In this document: positions 21,600 to 31,380 of the stretch, piece after piece
Layout: each line of letters opens with the position of its first letter
How positions within the stretch are numbered: the stretch's first letter is position 1
Assembly: GCA_002803225.1 (NCBI GenBank)
Contig: NXFV01001803.1
Coordinates: 1-39,005, forward strand
Source of the DNA: Gamarada debralockiae
Taxonomy: Eukaryota; Ascomycota; Leotiomycetes; Helotiales; Hyphodiscaceae
Reading direction: 5' to 3'
Length of the DNA stretch: 39,005 bases
Made by a program: the position numbers and the translations under genes
The notes under the pieces: model-generated
Told to the model about the DNA's origin: nothing
The model's input: only the letters and a program-made list of their open reading frames with translations
Databases searched by the model: none

Positions 21600-22015
21600 T
21601 ATTTATGGCAAAGTGGCGTAGTCTTTCCTAGCCACGCACCTGATTCTCGTCTTTTCACAATCAATGGAATCCGCGAACTCCATTGCTAGCAAGTCGAGCG
21701 GGAGAAGGCTGGCGGCACTATCGAACGCGGCCTAGTGCAGTTCAAGGTAGAAAGAGAAGAAAAACGAGTCGGTCGGCGTGCGTGCGTAAGATTGTATGCG
21801 GCTTCCAATTGCAGTATACAGACCGAACAAACCAATTAGCGGCTGACTCTGTCTCTGAACCGGCCCCCCTCACCGACCATGGTTGTCTGCTCTGGAGAAC
21901 TGGTCAACTTCATAAATGGATCCGCAACCCCGTCGCCCTTTGGTAACGAAGCCTCTTCGTCTCCCACAAGCTCAAGCAGACGAGTACTCAACGGCACCTC
22001 TCATCGTCGAAAGCC
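21600..22015. other. spacer between regulator and NmrA-like gene
   Basis: About 400 bases. Some short open stretches rich in Arg/Glu/Lys codons occur at 21690-21830. They could be remains of a longer regulator C-terminus, but I cannot align them with confidence. Confidence 0.4.
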
Positions 22016-22702
22016 ATGCATTTCCTCCTCCTCGGCGCCAGTGGACGGACCGGCCAGCACGTTGTATCTGAATTACTCTCTCAGGGTCACACAGCGGTAG
22101 CCCTCGTGCGTACCTCTGGCAGCCTCCCCCCTCGTCCTGGCCTCACCATCGTCACTGGCTCGCCACTATCGAAATCCGACATACGCAGCGCTCTCCTCGC
22201 GGCGCCTCCTCTATCGCCTTCTGTAGCGATCATCACATTGAACACAGTCCGCAAGTCCGACAGCCCTTTCGCGGCTCAGATCTCACCTCCTCGCTTCCTA
22301 GCCGACTCGTGCGCCAATGTTTGCGAGGTTCTGGAGCATGCCGGCTGCTATCGCGTTGTAGTGATGTCGACAGCAGGTGTCGGGGATTCGTGGGGTAACC
22401 TACCGTGGTTGAGCAAGGCATTCTTGAGGTGGACCAACGTCAAGTACGCGCTCGAGGATCACGGCCTCGTAGACAAGGAGATTCGGTTGACGAAGATGGA
22501 TTGGACTCTTGTGAGGGCTGTGAGGCTGCAATTCGACGACCAGAAGCCGACCGACACGAAGACGGACGTGAAAACGCTGGGCAGTAAGGGCGATGGAATG
22601 AGCTTGACCGACAGCGTGAGTGTTACTGGTGTGGCGAGCTTCCTGGTCAAGGTTGCGGTCGAAGGACTCTTCGTCCAAAGCGCAGTGGTTGTGGCCAATT
22701 GA
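22016..22702 (+). CDS. NAD(P)-binding NmrA-like / atypical SDR protein
   Basis: The 228-residue single-exon product starts MHFLLLGASGRTGQHVVSEL, an N-terminal Rossmann fold with G-x-x-G-x-x-G (Gly7, Gly10, Gly13) right after the first strand. The order of later elements (VALVRTSG; VAIITLNTV; RVVVMSTAGVGDS) fits the atypical short-chain dehydrogenase family with NAD(P)H-binding domain. A catalytic Tyr-x-x-x-Lys of classical enzymes is not seen, so it may be a flavin reductase-like enzyme, an epimerase-like protein or a redox sensor of the NmrA kind. It follows the Zn2Cys6 regulator in the same direction, and GST lies beyond it. A stress or secondary-metabolite role is suggested only by that setting. 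Confidence 0.8.
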   Translation: MHFLLLGASGRTGQHVVSELLSQGHTAVALVRTSGSLPPRPGLTIVTGSPLSKSDIRSALLAAPPLSPSVAIITLNTVRKSDSPFAAQISPPRFLADSCANVCEVLEHAGCYRVVVMSTAGVGDSWGNLPWLSKAFLRWTNVKYALEDHGLVDKEIRLTKMDWTLVRAVRLQFDDQKPTDTKTDVKTLGSKGDGMSLTDSVSVTGVASFLVKVAVEGLFVQSAVVVAN

Positions 22703-23333
22703 CACGGCCGAAGAAGTCGTGGACTTTGTTGATATCGCTCTACCATGCAGGAAGACTTCCTGAACGAATTTGTTTTGATTGTTCTGCGTATTGCCAGATA
22801 ATAGAATTGGTTCCAGACCAAGTTTTCTGAGCTTGGATCCGTATACTTCGTAGCTGAGTGTCAAAATGGACGGCGATACAAGGCCAGTGAGTCACTTTCC
22901 TCCTCCGTTAAATGTTCCTGCGGGACGTCCTCAAGTTTCGAGCTCTAGGTCGGTGTAGTGGGTTCCACCAAAATGAGAGCGAGATTGTCTTGGCGGCTAG
23001 TCATAGTTATCTAGGTTTGTGTACCCAGACCGTGAGAAGTAGATAGCGCGTAGAATCCCCGTTATATATTGATATAATCCAGAGCCAGACTTATCTAAAC
23101 TATGTAGTCACAGCTCACTCTAGTGTACCCTACTCCTTGTCATTGAACAAAGGTATAAAGCGTCCCTGACTCCCCACACAGGTACGCATTTTGTCTCGAA
23201 CATGTAACCAACCCATACAGGTTCATGCCTAGGAACCATACCACCCCATCGTCCCTACCCCGTTGGAGATGCTCTCTTCCATACCATGTCCGATTAATGG
23301 ACTTTTGATTTTGAAAGTGTCGATAATGGCCTA
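22703..23333. other. spacer without gene
   Basis: About 630 bases with no recognisable coding content. It separates the NmrA-like gene from the NSE4 relic. Confidence 0.5.
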
Positions 23334-24155
23334 TTAGTCCTCAAAATCGAGTCCAATCACGGCTTGAAACCTCTGTGCCTGCTCTTCGTTCCTGGCATTT
23401 GTTGCCACTGTCGAAAGTTAGCTGCGAGTGTCGACAGATATACACAAAGTTGACCAGCTTACGCAAAGATGGTATTCCGTCACTGTCGAATTTGATACCG
23501 ACAAGCCCATCCTTCATCAGGAAAGACATATAGAATAGGTTCTCCACCGTCTGACCAAACGACTTTGGATTGACCGTAAAGTGGAATAGTGATACGCCCC
23601 CGTTATCGAGAATGCCATTTTTCTCCTGCACGGCATCGAGCAGTCACTCGTCTTCCGCCTTCAGCAGCGTAGACCTCGTTCAGCAGCTTGTTGAGAGTGG
23701 GGTTGATGGTCTTACATATCTGCGTCACTCCAGTTTTGTCTTGCTGCTGAAAGTCCGCCACGTCCAGTTCGCGTGGCTGTACACTCTGATTCGGGTCGAG
23801 TCTTTCCTGGCGAGCGCGACGCTGTGTCACCGCGCGAATACGTTTCTGCACAGACAGGGGGCCTAGAAGGAAGCCAGGAAGGCAAGGCCGCTTTGTGACT
23901 GCGAAGCAAGCGCGCGAGCCTAGCTATGCCTAGTTGTGCGCGTCGCCATCATTTGCCTCGTCGTCTTCGCCGTCAGTCCAGTTGAGTTCAGCGAGGGCGT
24001 TGGCTCTGTGTGGCGGGCCTTGAGGAACGTGCAGGATGTGACTTTAGTAGCGCTTCATCGCCCTTACGTATGAAACTTATACACGTCCACATCGACATCC
24101 TGTGAGCCGTCGACTTAAAAGTTTTGTGCCTTCATCACTGTGCAGACAAGGCGAT
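23334..24155 (-). pseudogene. decayed partial copy of NSE4 (SMC5/6 complex kleisin)
   Basis: NSE4 bridges the heads of the SMC5/6 DNA repair complex. Pieces match the family in order: VMKAQNF then a TAA stop then VDGSQDVDVDVYKF; an acidic run TDGEDDEANDGD; LGSRACF; FLLGPLSVQKRIRAVTQRRA; INPTLNKLLNEVY; and the conserved C-terminal domain FTVNPKSFGQTVENLFYMSF. Two TAG codons fall where NSE4 normally has the aromatic positions of a D-W-E-Y-L-G motif, and the frame changes between the QKRIR part and the DAVQEKNG part. An intron at 23408-23462 (GTAAGC, branch GCTAAC, CAG) is still clean and splices to NEEQAQRFQAVIGLDFED, where a stop cuts off the last residues. The kept intron argues for DNA-level duplication rather than a retrocopy. 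The N-terminal third is missing. A functional NSE4 should exist elsewhere, as it is essential in yeasts. Confidence 0.7.
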
Positions 24156-24219
24156 TCAAGTAGGCCAATATTCCCTATTCAACGTCTTGCTAGCTATCCC
24201 AACCCTACTCCTACCATGC

Positions 24220-24830
24220 TCAAAACACCACAAACAGACTCTTGAAAAATAGTAGCCCCAAATCCGTAACCTCACTACCAGCAGCCTGCAAGGCACTATT
24301 ACAAGTTCCATCCGTCGAGCTATTCCTCCAATACATGTACGGGACATACAACAAGCCAGCTGCTCTCCCGGCGGTCGCAAAATGCAGATCCGGGAGCGTG
24401 GCACCACAAGGATAGAGCCAGCTCCCCGTCGAGTTGTCCGAGCCGAGAACTTGGGCAAAGTAAGCGGCAACAATGTTGTCTGGTTGAGATGTCGGCACCT
24501 GTGTCCAAATAGTGCCCAACGATGACGGCTTCTGAGGCCGAGGACCCGCCGGAATAGCCGGTTAGGTGTATTCCCAAAAGCTGGTAGCCGGGGTAGATGG
24601 TGGGGTCGGCCGTGGTGTATGAAATTGTGCCAATGTATCGGCTTGAGTCTGTGGCTCCGAAACTGATTGTTCCGGCGCTCTGTTGAGGAAGTTTACCGTA
24701 GAGTAAGCAACATAAAGATATCAGTTAGTTGATTCTCTTCAGAGACTGCTCCTTAAAACGGGGTGCAACGGATGCTGGGACTGACCATCAGGAGCATATT
24801 TGAAAAATGCCAACATGGTCAGCTCCTGCG
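24220..24830 (-). pseudogene. truncated pepsin-like aspartic protease
   Basis: The C-terminal lobe of a secreted aspartic protease (family A1) is recognisable: AGTISFGATDSSRYIGTISY and YPGYQLLGIHLTGYS in one frame, then DNIVAAYFAQVLGSDNSTGS, WLYPCGATLPDLHF, TCNSALQAAG and LFFKSLFVVF in another. The two cysteines of the lobe (WLYPCG and DGTCNS) are kept. The frame change falls at VIVGHYLDTG, exactly where the second catalytic Asp (I-V-D-T-G-T) should be, and a few bases seem missing there. A segment FFKYAPDG before 24786 resembles the residues that normally precede the first piece across an intron (24680-24785), but phases do not fit. The N-terminal lobe with the first catalytic Asp is absent. 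It directly abuts the NSE4 relic. Confidence 0.65.
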
Positions 24831-25229
24831 TAGGTCCTTATATTTGGTATGTTTTTATGCTAAAATGATACCTTCTACGGAATAGAGGCAAGAAAATGAG
24901 CCATCAATACTCCGAGCAGCTTCGATGGGATAGCCGCAATAGGAAACCCTCCTCTCACTGTCACTCGACAGGGCGGGATGGATTGGGAGGACAGATTGGT
25001 GCAAGAGTTCAAGATGAGCCAGATGCCTGGAGAGCTTGATCAGTACTGCAAAGTGTGTCCTTGAAAATATCATATTTTATTCATGTATGGGATTACTCAT
25101 TCTGTGCTTGTTCATCGCTGTATCAATAACCCCTTGCTTTCCCGTCGAATCAAATCGCCCAATCCCAATTCCTTATACTGAAACTCCCTTTCTGTTCTCA
25201 CAAAATGCCACCACTCTCAATCTCCACCT
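24831..25229. other. spacer without gene
   Basis: About 400 bases between the protease relic and the next gene end. Nothing recognised. Confidence 0.5.
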
Positions 25230-27083
25230 TCACTCAAACAACGTAATCTGGTACCTAGACACCTGACCTCCCTTAGTACGAACACCCAGAACAAGCCCCT
25301 TGTCGCCCTTGGGCTTGTCCTTCTCGACGGAGATGCCGCCCACATGATCACCCGCTTCAGGTTGCTCAATTCGACCTTTCTGACTGCAAGCTTCAACGGT
25401 CTTGCGCACGGAGTGGAATTCTCCTTTCATCATGGTTGGAAAGAGACACAATTCCCGGGCTGACTTTTCTTTGGCGCCTTCCAACACGAACAAGAGGCGG
25501 ATCCCGTGGCGCTTGAACTTGAATTCTTGGACCTTTGCTTCATCGAAAACTTCCTGTGCGGCCAAATCATCCCATAAGTGAGGGAAAGTGATGATGGCCT
25601 TTACGGGCGTCCACGTCTCCTCCAAATTCGCGTTCGATGGCGGCGCATGGTTTAACCAGGTGTACCAGGATGCTGTATGGGATCCTTCAGCGTCGGAATG
25701 GAAGGAAAAGATAGGTTTTGAGCCAGGCTTGCCGGTTGTGAAGAAATATGGCTGGATCGGGTTTGCAGGTAGGGCTTCAATTATTGATACTGTTGGAAGA
25801 ACTTTGAGGACGAAGTGGCGGAAGGATACTTCTTTGATTGGAGCATCAGTGTACGAAGCGGTCTTGGAGGGGTTTTTCGTGGGGAGTAGATGTGCGAATA
25901 GCTTTGGAGTTTCCGAAACATTTTCATTCTCGCACAGTGTGGTTAAGGATCCTACTGGCAGTGCCGAACTTGATAGAGGGGGAGCCCAGAGTACAGCGGA
26001 CTGAGGAACCTGGTCGAGTGTGAGAAAGACTCGTTCCAGGTCACGCGGAGTGTAACCCATTCGTGCGAAGATCTTCTCGGCGGTCTCGATGTTTCCAACT
26101 GACGGTGCCGCTGTAGGACGCATATAAGATAGGGGATCTGCCTTGGTCATCCAATTCCTCTTCAAGGTTTCGAAATCTTGGCCTTCATTCACACACTCGA
26201 AGAGGTAACCTAGCATGCCACCGCGCAATGAGGACAGGCATCCCGGGAAGGCAGAGCGAGCGTACTTGGTGATCAAGTTCTTGCGTTTGATTGGATCGTT
26301 CGCATCTTGCGCAGCGAGCTTCTCGGTGGTATTTTGGAGGTAGGTCAGGGGATCTTTGTGAGATTCGGCGTATGGGAGTTGGTTTTCATGAATGATATGG
26401 TAGACCTTGGCTATGATTTCCGGAGAGTTATCCTTGAGAATCCGATCCAACATCGTGAAGGAGGTATTTGTATCTTGGGCATTCATTGAATCATTTGCGC
26501 GAGCTATAGGGACCTTCTCAAGAGTGACCGACATGTGGTTCCATCCACCCTTTGTCGGGAAACCCAGAGTACGTCCAGCGTCCTTTTGGATCTTGAATTC
26601 GTCACCAACTGGCTTACCCATAAACAGCTTGAGGACAGCCTCAACTGACTGCTTGTAGTATTGCGGTACATTAGTGGTGGTGGTAGGGAAAACCAATGGA
26701 ATGAGTCCACCGTCATCTCCGATAATGCAGAGGTCTCCGTACTGTTGCAAGAACTGCTTGCATGCGTTGCAATTCAGGACTCGCCGATGCTGCAACGGAA
26801 GTTCGCCTGCGAAAGTATCGAAGATGAGGTGGCGATCGGTGGCAGAGCCTATCTTAGCACGAAAGATGGGGCCTTGTGTCTCGAGCTCTGCGGCAGTTGC
26901 TTGCATAGTAACGATCAAGGGTTCGATGGCTCGTTCTGATGCACGTTCCTCTTCCTGGGAGACGTGGGAGAGTTGGCAGTAAGGGTTCGAGCATGTCGCC
27001 ATATCATGCTTGGATCGAGTTGAGGTCGGCATATTGGATGGGGCCTCAATCATTTCGAAGCCATCCTCCACGTGTGAAGCCAT
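25230..27083 (-). CDS. 617-residue orphan protein
   Basis: A single long exon starting at ATG 27083 (MASHVEDGFEMIEA). Codon use and the absence of stops over 1.85 kb make it a real gene. I do not recognise any catalytic domain. Visible features are two paired-cysteine spots near the start, CSNPYCQLSH and CNACKQFLQQYGDLC, which may bind metal, a helical middle with many Lys/Glu residues, a Pro-rich segment near AVLWAPPLSSSALP, and a C-terminal beta-like part with FKFKRHGIRLLFVLEGAKEK and GLVLGVRTKGGQVSRYQI. No signal peptide or membrane segment is seen, so cytosolic or nuclear location is likely. It may be part of a lineage-specific family with a conserved N-terminal cysteine module. Confidence 0.75.
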   Translation of the reverse strand: MASHVEDGFEMIEAPSNMPTSTRSKHDMATCSNPYCQLSHVSQEEERASERAIEPLIVTMQATAAELETQGPIFRAKIGSATDRHLIFDTFAGELPLQHRRVLNCNACKQFLQQYGDLCIIGDDGGLIPLVFPTTTTNVPQYYKQSVEAVLKLFMGKPVGDEFKIQKDAGRTLGFPTKGGWNHMSVTLEKVPIARANDSMNAQDTNTSFTMLDRILKDNSPEIIAKVYHIIHENQLPYAESHKDPLTYLQNTTEKLAAQDANDPIKRKNLITKYARSAFPGCLSSLRGGMLGYLFECVNEGQDFETLKRNWMTKADPLSYMRPTAAPSVGNIETAEKIFARMGYTPRDLERVFLTLDQVPQSAVLWAPPLSSSALPVGSLTTLCENENVSETPKLFAHLLPTKNPSKTASYTDAPIKEVSFRHFVLKVLPTVSIIEALPANPIQPYFFTTGKPGSKPIFSFHSDAEGSHTASWYTWLNHAPPSNANLEETWTPVKAIITFPHLWDDLAAQEVFDEAKVQEFKFKRHGIRLLFVLEGAKEKSARELCLFPTMMKGEFHSVRKTVEACSQKGRIEQPEAGDHVGGISVEKDKPKGDKGLVLGVRTKGGQVSRYQITLFE

Positions 27084-27778
27084 CACGATTGATGATACGT
27101 TTCGATGGAAGGATGGACAGATTTCGAGGCAGAACTAAGGTGTACAACAGGTCCGAGTCATTGATCCTGCCCCCAAAATCCGAGACAGAATGAATGGGTG
27201 TAATGTTATGGAAGAACCTTGAAATTTCATGGAAGAGCAGTCGAGCTGGCTATCAAATTGACAGCTTTTGTAGGGGAGATGCTCACTCAGCTCGGAAGCG
27301 ACGAATGACTCAAACGCTGATTCACACCGAGCACAGTCACATGACCATCATTCATTCGAGTTGAGTTAAGGTGGAACAGTGCGAGGTTCAACCTTGAGCT
27401 TATGAATGTTCTCCGCATCCGACTTTATCCTGCTCCGATAGTTTGCAGTGGTGGCGCAAAAAGCAATGCACCTCCATTAGTGAGGGGGGGGGGGGGCAAC
27501 CCTCGAGGCTGCATGCTATGAATCGCTGCGCCTTGAAGAATAGTGTATCTCGATTGCTGAATCGCTCAAATAGCCTAAACAATTCGATTTCGTCGAGGGT
27601 GAGAGAAAGTTGGCGTGAATTTTGTAGAATCCAGTCATCTTCGTCGCCACAACCAACGACATTGCCGGCAGTTCTGGGGAAGGGTCAAACACGTCAATCG
27701 CTGAAGTCTTTTGATACTAAGACTTCAAAATAAGTAAAATGCATTACTTTTGAAGATTTTCAAGAATAAGTTGACATA
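27084..27778. other. spacer with G homopolymer
   Basis: About 700 bases without a supported gene between the orphan protein start and the next gene end. Confidence 0.5.
27484..27496 (+). repeat. G13 homopolymer
   Basis: Thirteen G residues in a row. The length may be uncertain in the assembly and variable in nature. It could form a G-rich structure. Confidence 0.85.
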
Positions 27779-28759
27779 TCAGAGCCACGAAAACCTCCCC
27801 TTCGGCGGCTCGGCGTCCATCTCATGAATCTGGCTATCACCAGAAACTTCATGTGCAGCATCACCCTCCAATTCCCTCACTCCGAATTTCGACTTCCTTC
27901 CCGAATTTGATGAATCCAATTCCCTCCTCAAACTCTCTGAATCCATTTCAACCCTCGAGCTCGAGTTGTCCAATTCTGCTTTCCTGAAACTGCTCCGTGA
28001 GCTGCTCTCAGCCCTGGTCTCTTGTGTCGCTTGCGTTTCGAGGGTTGATAGTGTTTTCGACTTTCGCTTCTTGTTGAAGAGCCAGAATAGGAAGGCAGCT
28101 AGGACTACGATCGCGACGATAATCGCGACGATGCCACCGGCCAAGGCACCGGTTGAGAAACTTATTGAATGATGATCGTCTGTTGTCGTATTAGTCGGAT
28201 TGGGAGGGGATCCGGTGCTTGTCGATATGGATGTTGAGCCGGTTGTCGTTGAGAGAGTGCTCGAAGACGTTGCAGACGAGCTCGAAGATGCCGTACTCGT
28301 CAGGGTCAAAAGTTCCGCATCAATAATCTGCTTCTGCTCCGCAAACATGGAACAGTTTCCATTTGTACTGCAATTGAATCCAAAAGGACAGCATCCCGAT
28401 CCGCAAGTGAACATATCACTCGAAAGATCCGTTGTCTTAATCAGGCTCTCCGGATGTGCTGTAGCATTCTGCTGTTCGATGTCGCAAGAAATGGGACTTT
28501 GATTTGAGCAGTCGCTACCAGTTGGACAGCATAGGATCGTAAAACTTGCTCCAAGGGACAAGCATACGGTGTCAGCTGGGCAGCAGAAGTTGTTGGGTAG
28601 GCCGGCTTGTGGACATTGGGTGTACCCAGGCACCGTGCATGTGAAGCGGCGATCGAGTGTTGCGAGATCTTGAGGGCGAAAATCATCATGAGATGCACGC
28701 GACAAAGGGCATGAAGCTAACAACGTAAAAACCGCTGTGATGGGGAAATTTGACTTCAT
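27779..28759 (-). CDS. Cys-rich single-pass surface protein
   Basis: The 326-residue product has a signal peptide (MKSNFPITAVFTLLASCPLS), a Cys-rich ectodomain (about 40-136) with motifs NNFCCPADTVC, ILCCPTGSDC and CGSGCCPFGFNC, a Ser/Thr-rich stalk (152-200) suited to O-mannosylation, one transmembrane helix (GGIVAIIVAIVVLAAFLFWLF, about 208-228) followed by NKKRK, and a charged cytosolic tail of about 95 residues. This is the build of fungal cell-wall sensors or adhesin-like proteins such as Wsc or Mid2, though the cysteine pattern is not that of a WSC domain. ATG 28759 is chosen because it opens the signal peptide and no upstream in-frame ATG exists. Confidence 0.8.
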   Translation of the reverse strand: MKSNFPITAVFTLLASCPLSRASHDDFRPQDLATLDRRFTCTVPGYTQCPQAGLPNNFCCPADTVCLSLGASFTILCCPTGSDCSNQSPISCDIEQQNATAHPESLIKTTDLSSDMFTCGSGCCPFGFNCSTNGNCSMFAEQKQIIDAELLTLTSTASSSSSATSSSTLSTTTGSTSISTSTGSPPNPTNTTTDDHHSISFSTGALAGGIVAIIVAIVVLAAFLFWLFNKKRKSKTLSTLETQATQETRAESSSRSSFRKAELDNSSSRVEMDSESLRRELDSSNSGRKSKFGVRELEGDAAHEVSGDSQIHEMDAEPPKGRFSWL

Positions 28760-29226
28760 GACGAATGTAGTGGAGATTCGCGATTGCAATTTCGCGTCGC
28801 GGCAGAGTGGTAGTTCTTGAAGGGATGATTAAAAACCCAACATGAAGGATATTTAGACCATCCCCAAATAAATTCGAGGCTTAGACTGTTTCAAAACCCC
28901 ACAACTTTATGCGGCTGATAAAGTGTTATGGGCGTTTCAAAGACGCGGGTGAACCTCTCGCGAGCGCCTATTCGACCACTAATCGATCCGAAATAGGGCT
29001 GACGTGAGCAGTGGCCTTGTCCTGCCCACCCTAAAAAAGGAGATGAGATATTTAAAACTGGCTGAATTATTCGGTAAAATTCGTGGGCGATCTCGAATAT
29101 AAAGAGTGATGGCTGATTCTATTATAAAAGAGGTAAAAGAAGACTAACCAATCGGCGCTGCGAGGTAGAGACGGTCAAATTGCCCACAACCCAACAACTT
29201 CGTGGGGCAATGAAGAAAAGAAAACC
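28760..29226. other. spacer, promoter of Cys-rich protein
   Basis: About 470 bases with AT-rich patches. Nothing recognised as a gene. Confidence 0.5.
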
Positions 29227-30562
29227 TCAAACAACAACCAAGTGCTTCTTCAATAACTCCTTTACTCTCTCCACTGGGAAACCCGCCAATTTGCAGCCTT
29301 TGTTTCCCGTCCTGCCTGCTCTCCCAGCGACGATCGAGTTCAAGATAGCTTCCTCAGTAGCCTCGGATGCTGCACGGAACATTATGTCCATGCTCTCATT
29401 CTTAATAATTCCGATCTGATTCAATTCTACCGGAGACACTCCATCGACTTGGGGAGCAGTGTTTATCTCATTGGGTTTGTTAGCTGTGGAGAGTGCCAAG
29501 ATGATGTCTCCGGAATGGTTTCGTCCCACGCCGTGGCCGCCAACCTGAGCTAACCCGACAGCGCAATGGCGAGCAATGCGATTGAGTTGATGAGGTAAAG
29601 CCGGAGCGTCGGTGCTACAAATATCAGCAATCTCTCAGAAACTTTGGGTGATTCTGACAGGACTTACATGAGATAAATCACGATGCTGCCATCGTCTGCC
29701 TTCCCACTTGTCCCACTCAGAATGTTCCAAATCGCAGCTTCCTCCTCTGGATTCCTCTCCTTCAGAAGTAGCTTCCCGACTGGTACACCTCCAATCTGCA
29801 GATCACGCGTATGACCATAGTTCGACTGAACGATGACTCCGATCGTAAACGTCTCCCCCTTCCCACCCTCCACGACCCTGGAACTTGTTCCAGTACCAGC
29901 AGGAAACATATGACAAGTCATACCAGTACCACCACCGTTCTGGCCTTCAAGAATTTCTTCTTGGGTCTCCGAATTGCTGAACGCTTGTAGCACATTCTCT
30001 TCTTTCAACGCTGAGTCGTACACATCGTTGAGAAACCAATCGGCTGTCTCACCCACAACTGGCGTTCCATAGTTGTGGCTGATGTCGTTAAGAGACGCGC
30101 CCCTCGCCTTGGCTTGCTTCAGAGTCCATTGCCAGATGCTGTGGAACACGATGCCGAAGCTGACGGAGTTGGTCAAGGCAAGAGGCTATGGAGTTCAATT
30201 GAGCAATCGACTTTGTTGCAAGAAGGAAGAACGAACAGTGTTGGTATATCCCCAATCTTTGATTTGGTATGAACCACTCACTTCCCCGTTGCCGTTGAGA
30301 ACATGCATTCCAGCGTAGCAAGGCACATGAATGTCATTTGGAGGGCGGGGTAGAATGACCGTCACGCCTTTGCAGACGTCGTCCCCATCTTTGCCAACTG
30401 TCACTTGACCAACTCGGACACCTTGAAATACAGTTAATAAAACGATCGGTAATAATGGATAGAAAGAAAGCAACACTTGCCCTTTACATCAAGAATGGAA
30501 TTCTTCGGGCCTGGCTCGATTTGGCCGGGAGAGTACCCTAGGTCTCTGATTGTCATACGCAT
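29227..30562 (-). CDS. DmpA/BapA-like aminopeptidase (S58, Ntn-type autoprocessing)
   Basis: Family S58 enzymes cleave N-terminal residues including D- or beta-amino acids and mature by self-cleavage before a Ser. The predicted product has 390 residues in four exons (30562-30481, 30421-30237, 30185-29668, 29614-29227), and all phases fit. Family marks are IEPGPKNSILDVKGVRVGQV at the N-terminus, NGNGEVSG, TNSVSFG, GGGTGM and the cleavage site DDGSIVIYL followed by TDAPALPHQLNRIARH. Ser256 would be the nucleophile after cleavage at Gly255, matching Gly249-Ser250 in DmpA. The C-terminal part keeps GLAQVGGHGVGRNHSGDI. There is no signal peptide. The first intron is a likely GC-AG intron (donor GCAAGT). 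The neighbours give no pathway link. It may serve peptide scavenging or D-amino acid metabolism, which is inferred from the family only. Confidence 0.88.
30422..30480 (-). other. GC-AG intron in S58 peptidase gene
   Basis: On the minus strand it begins GCAAGT, the consensus of natural GC donors, and ends TTTCAAG. Splicing gives DVKGVRVGQV, the conserved family sequence. No GT donor nearby restores it. Confidence 0.75.
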
Positions 30563-31380
30563 CTTGACAGATATATTAATCTGTTTTTTTGATAGATTCA
30601 GACGATGAGAAAGATTGGTATGAGAATTGAGGAGAGAAACTGAATTCCCTGCGCGTATCGAGGAGGCTTTTATGCCAACCCTGGTCGGACGTCCATCGCC
30701 AACCCCGCTCCAAGGCCAACAATTGTTGAGTCAGGCCGCCAATCTTATTGCTGACGGTACCTGAAAAATGGAATTTGAAATGTTTGGATAGTTGCAAGTA
30801 TGACTCCCAACCCCATTTTAGCAAGAAGGCTACCTTCCTTTTTGAGCATATCTGGCGCCGTGGTTGAGACGGTCCACTTAGTCCAGTGTCAATCGAAATG
30901 CAGCGATAACCTTGGGCCAACCTTCTCCCCATTTGGTATGATGATTTCTAATATGACAGGAAAGAAGATAGTAGGGGAGCTGGTGGAAGCGCGGTGGTGG
31001 TTTGATGTGATGTTGAGGGAGAGAAAGTCAGTGAAATTGTTGGTTGAAAAGTTTGCGACCGCGGATTTTAGGGGCTGGTTAGCGTGATAGAAGCGAGTCA
31101 TTTAGGGGCTTTGTGGAGTTTTGTGGGTACAATCAATCGAATCGAAGATTGAAACAATTCAGGTTCAATAAATGTGTGACGGGAAAATATTCAAGCGTCC
31201 AATTTGGCTCTGTGTAGTGTGATGTTAAAGTAAGAGAATCTATATAATGAAAAAGAGTGAAAAATGTCCAAGATGTGTATCCTACTGCCAACCCCTTCCG
31301 CCAGGAACAGTGGTCCACCGTGCGATATCCAGAGCTGAATTTTCTTCCATGACTATACAAACTCTCGCACTCTTATCCTT
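30563..31380. other. spacer without gene
   Basis: About 820 bases upstream of the peptidase and downstream of the RTA1-like gene. Nothing recognised. Confidence 0.5.
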
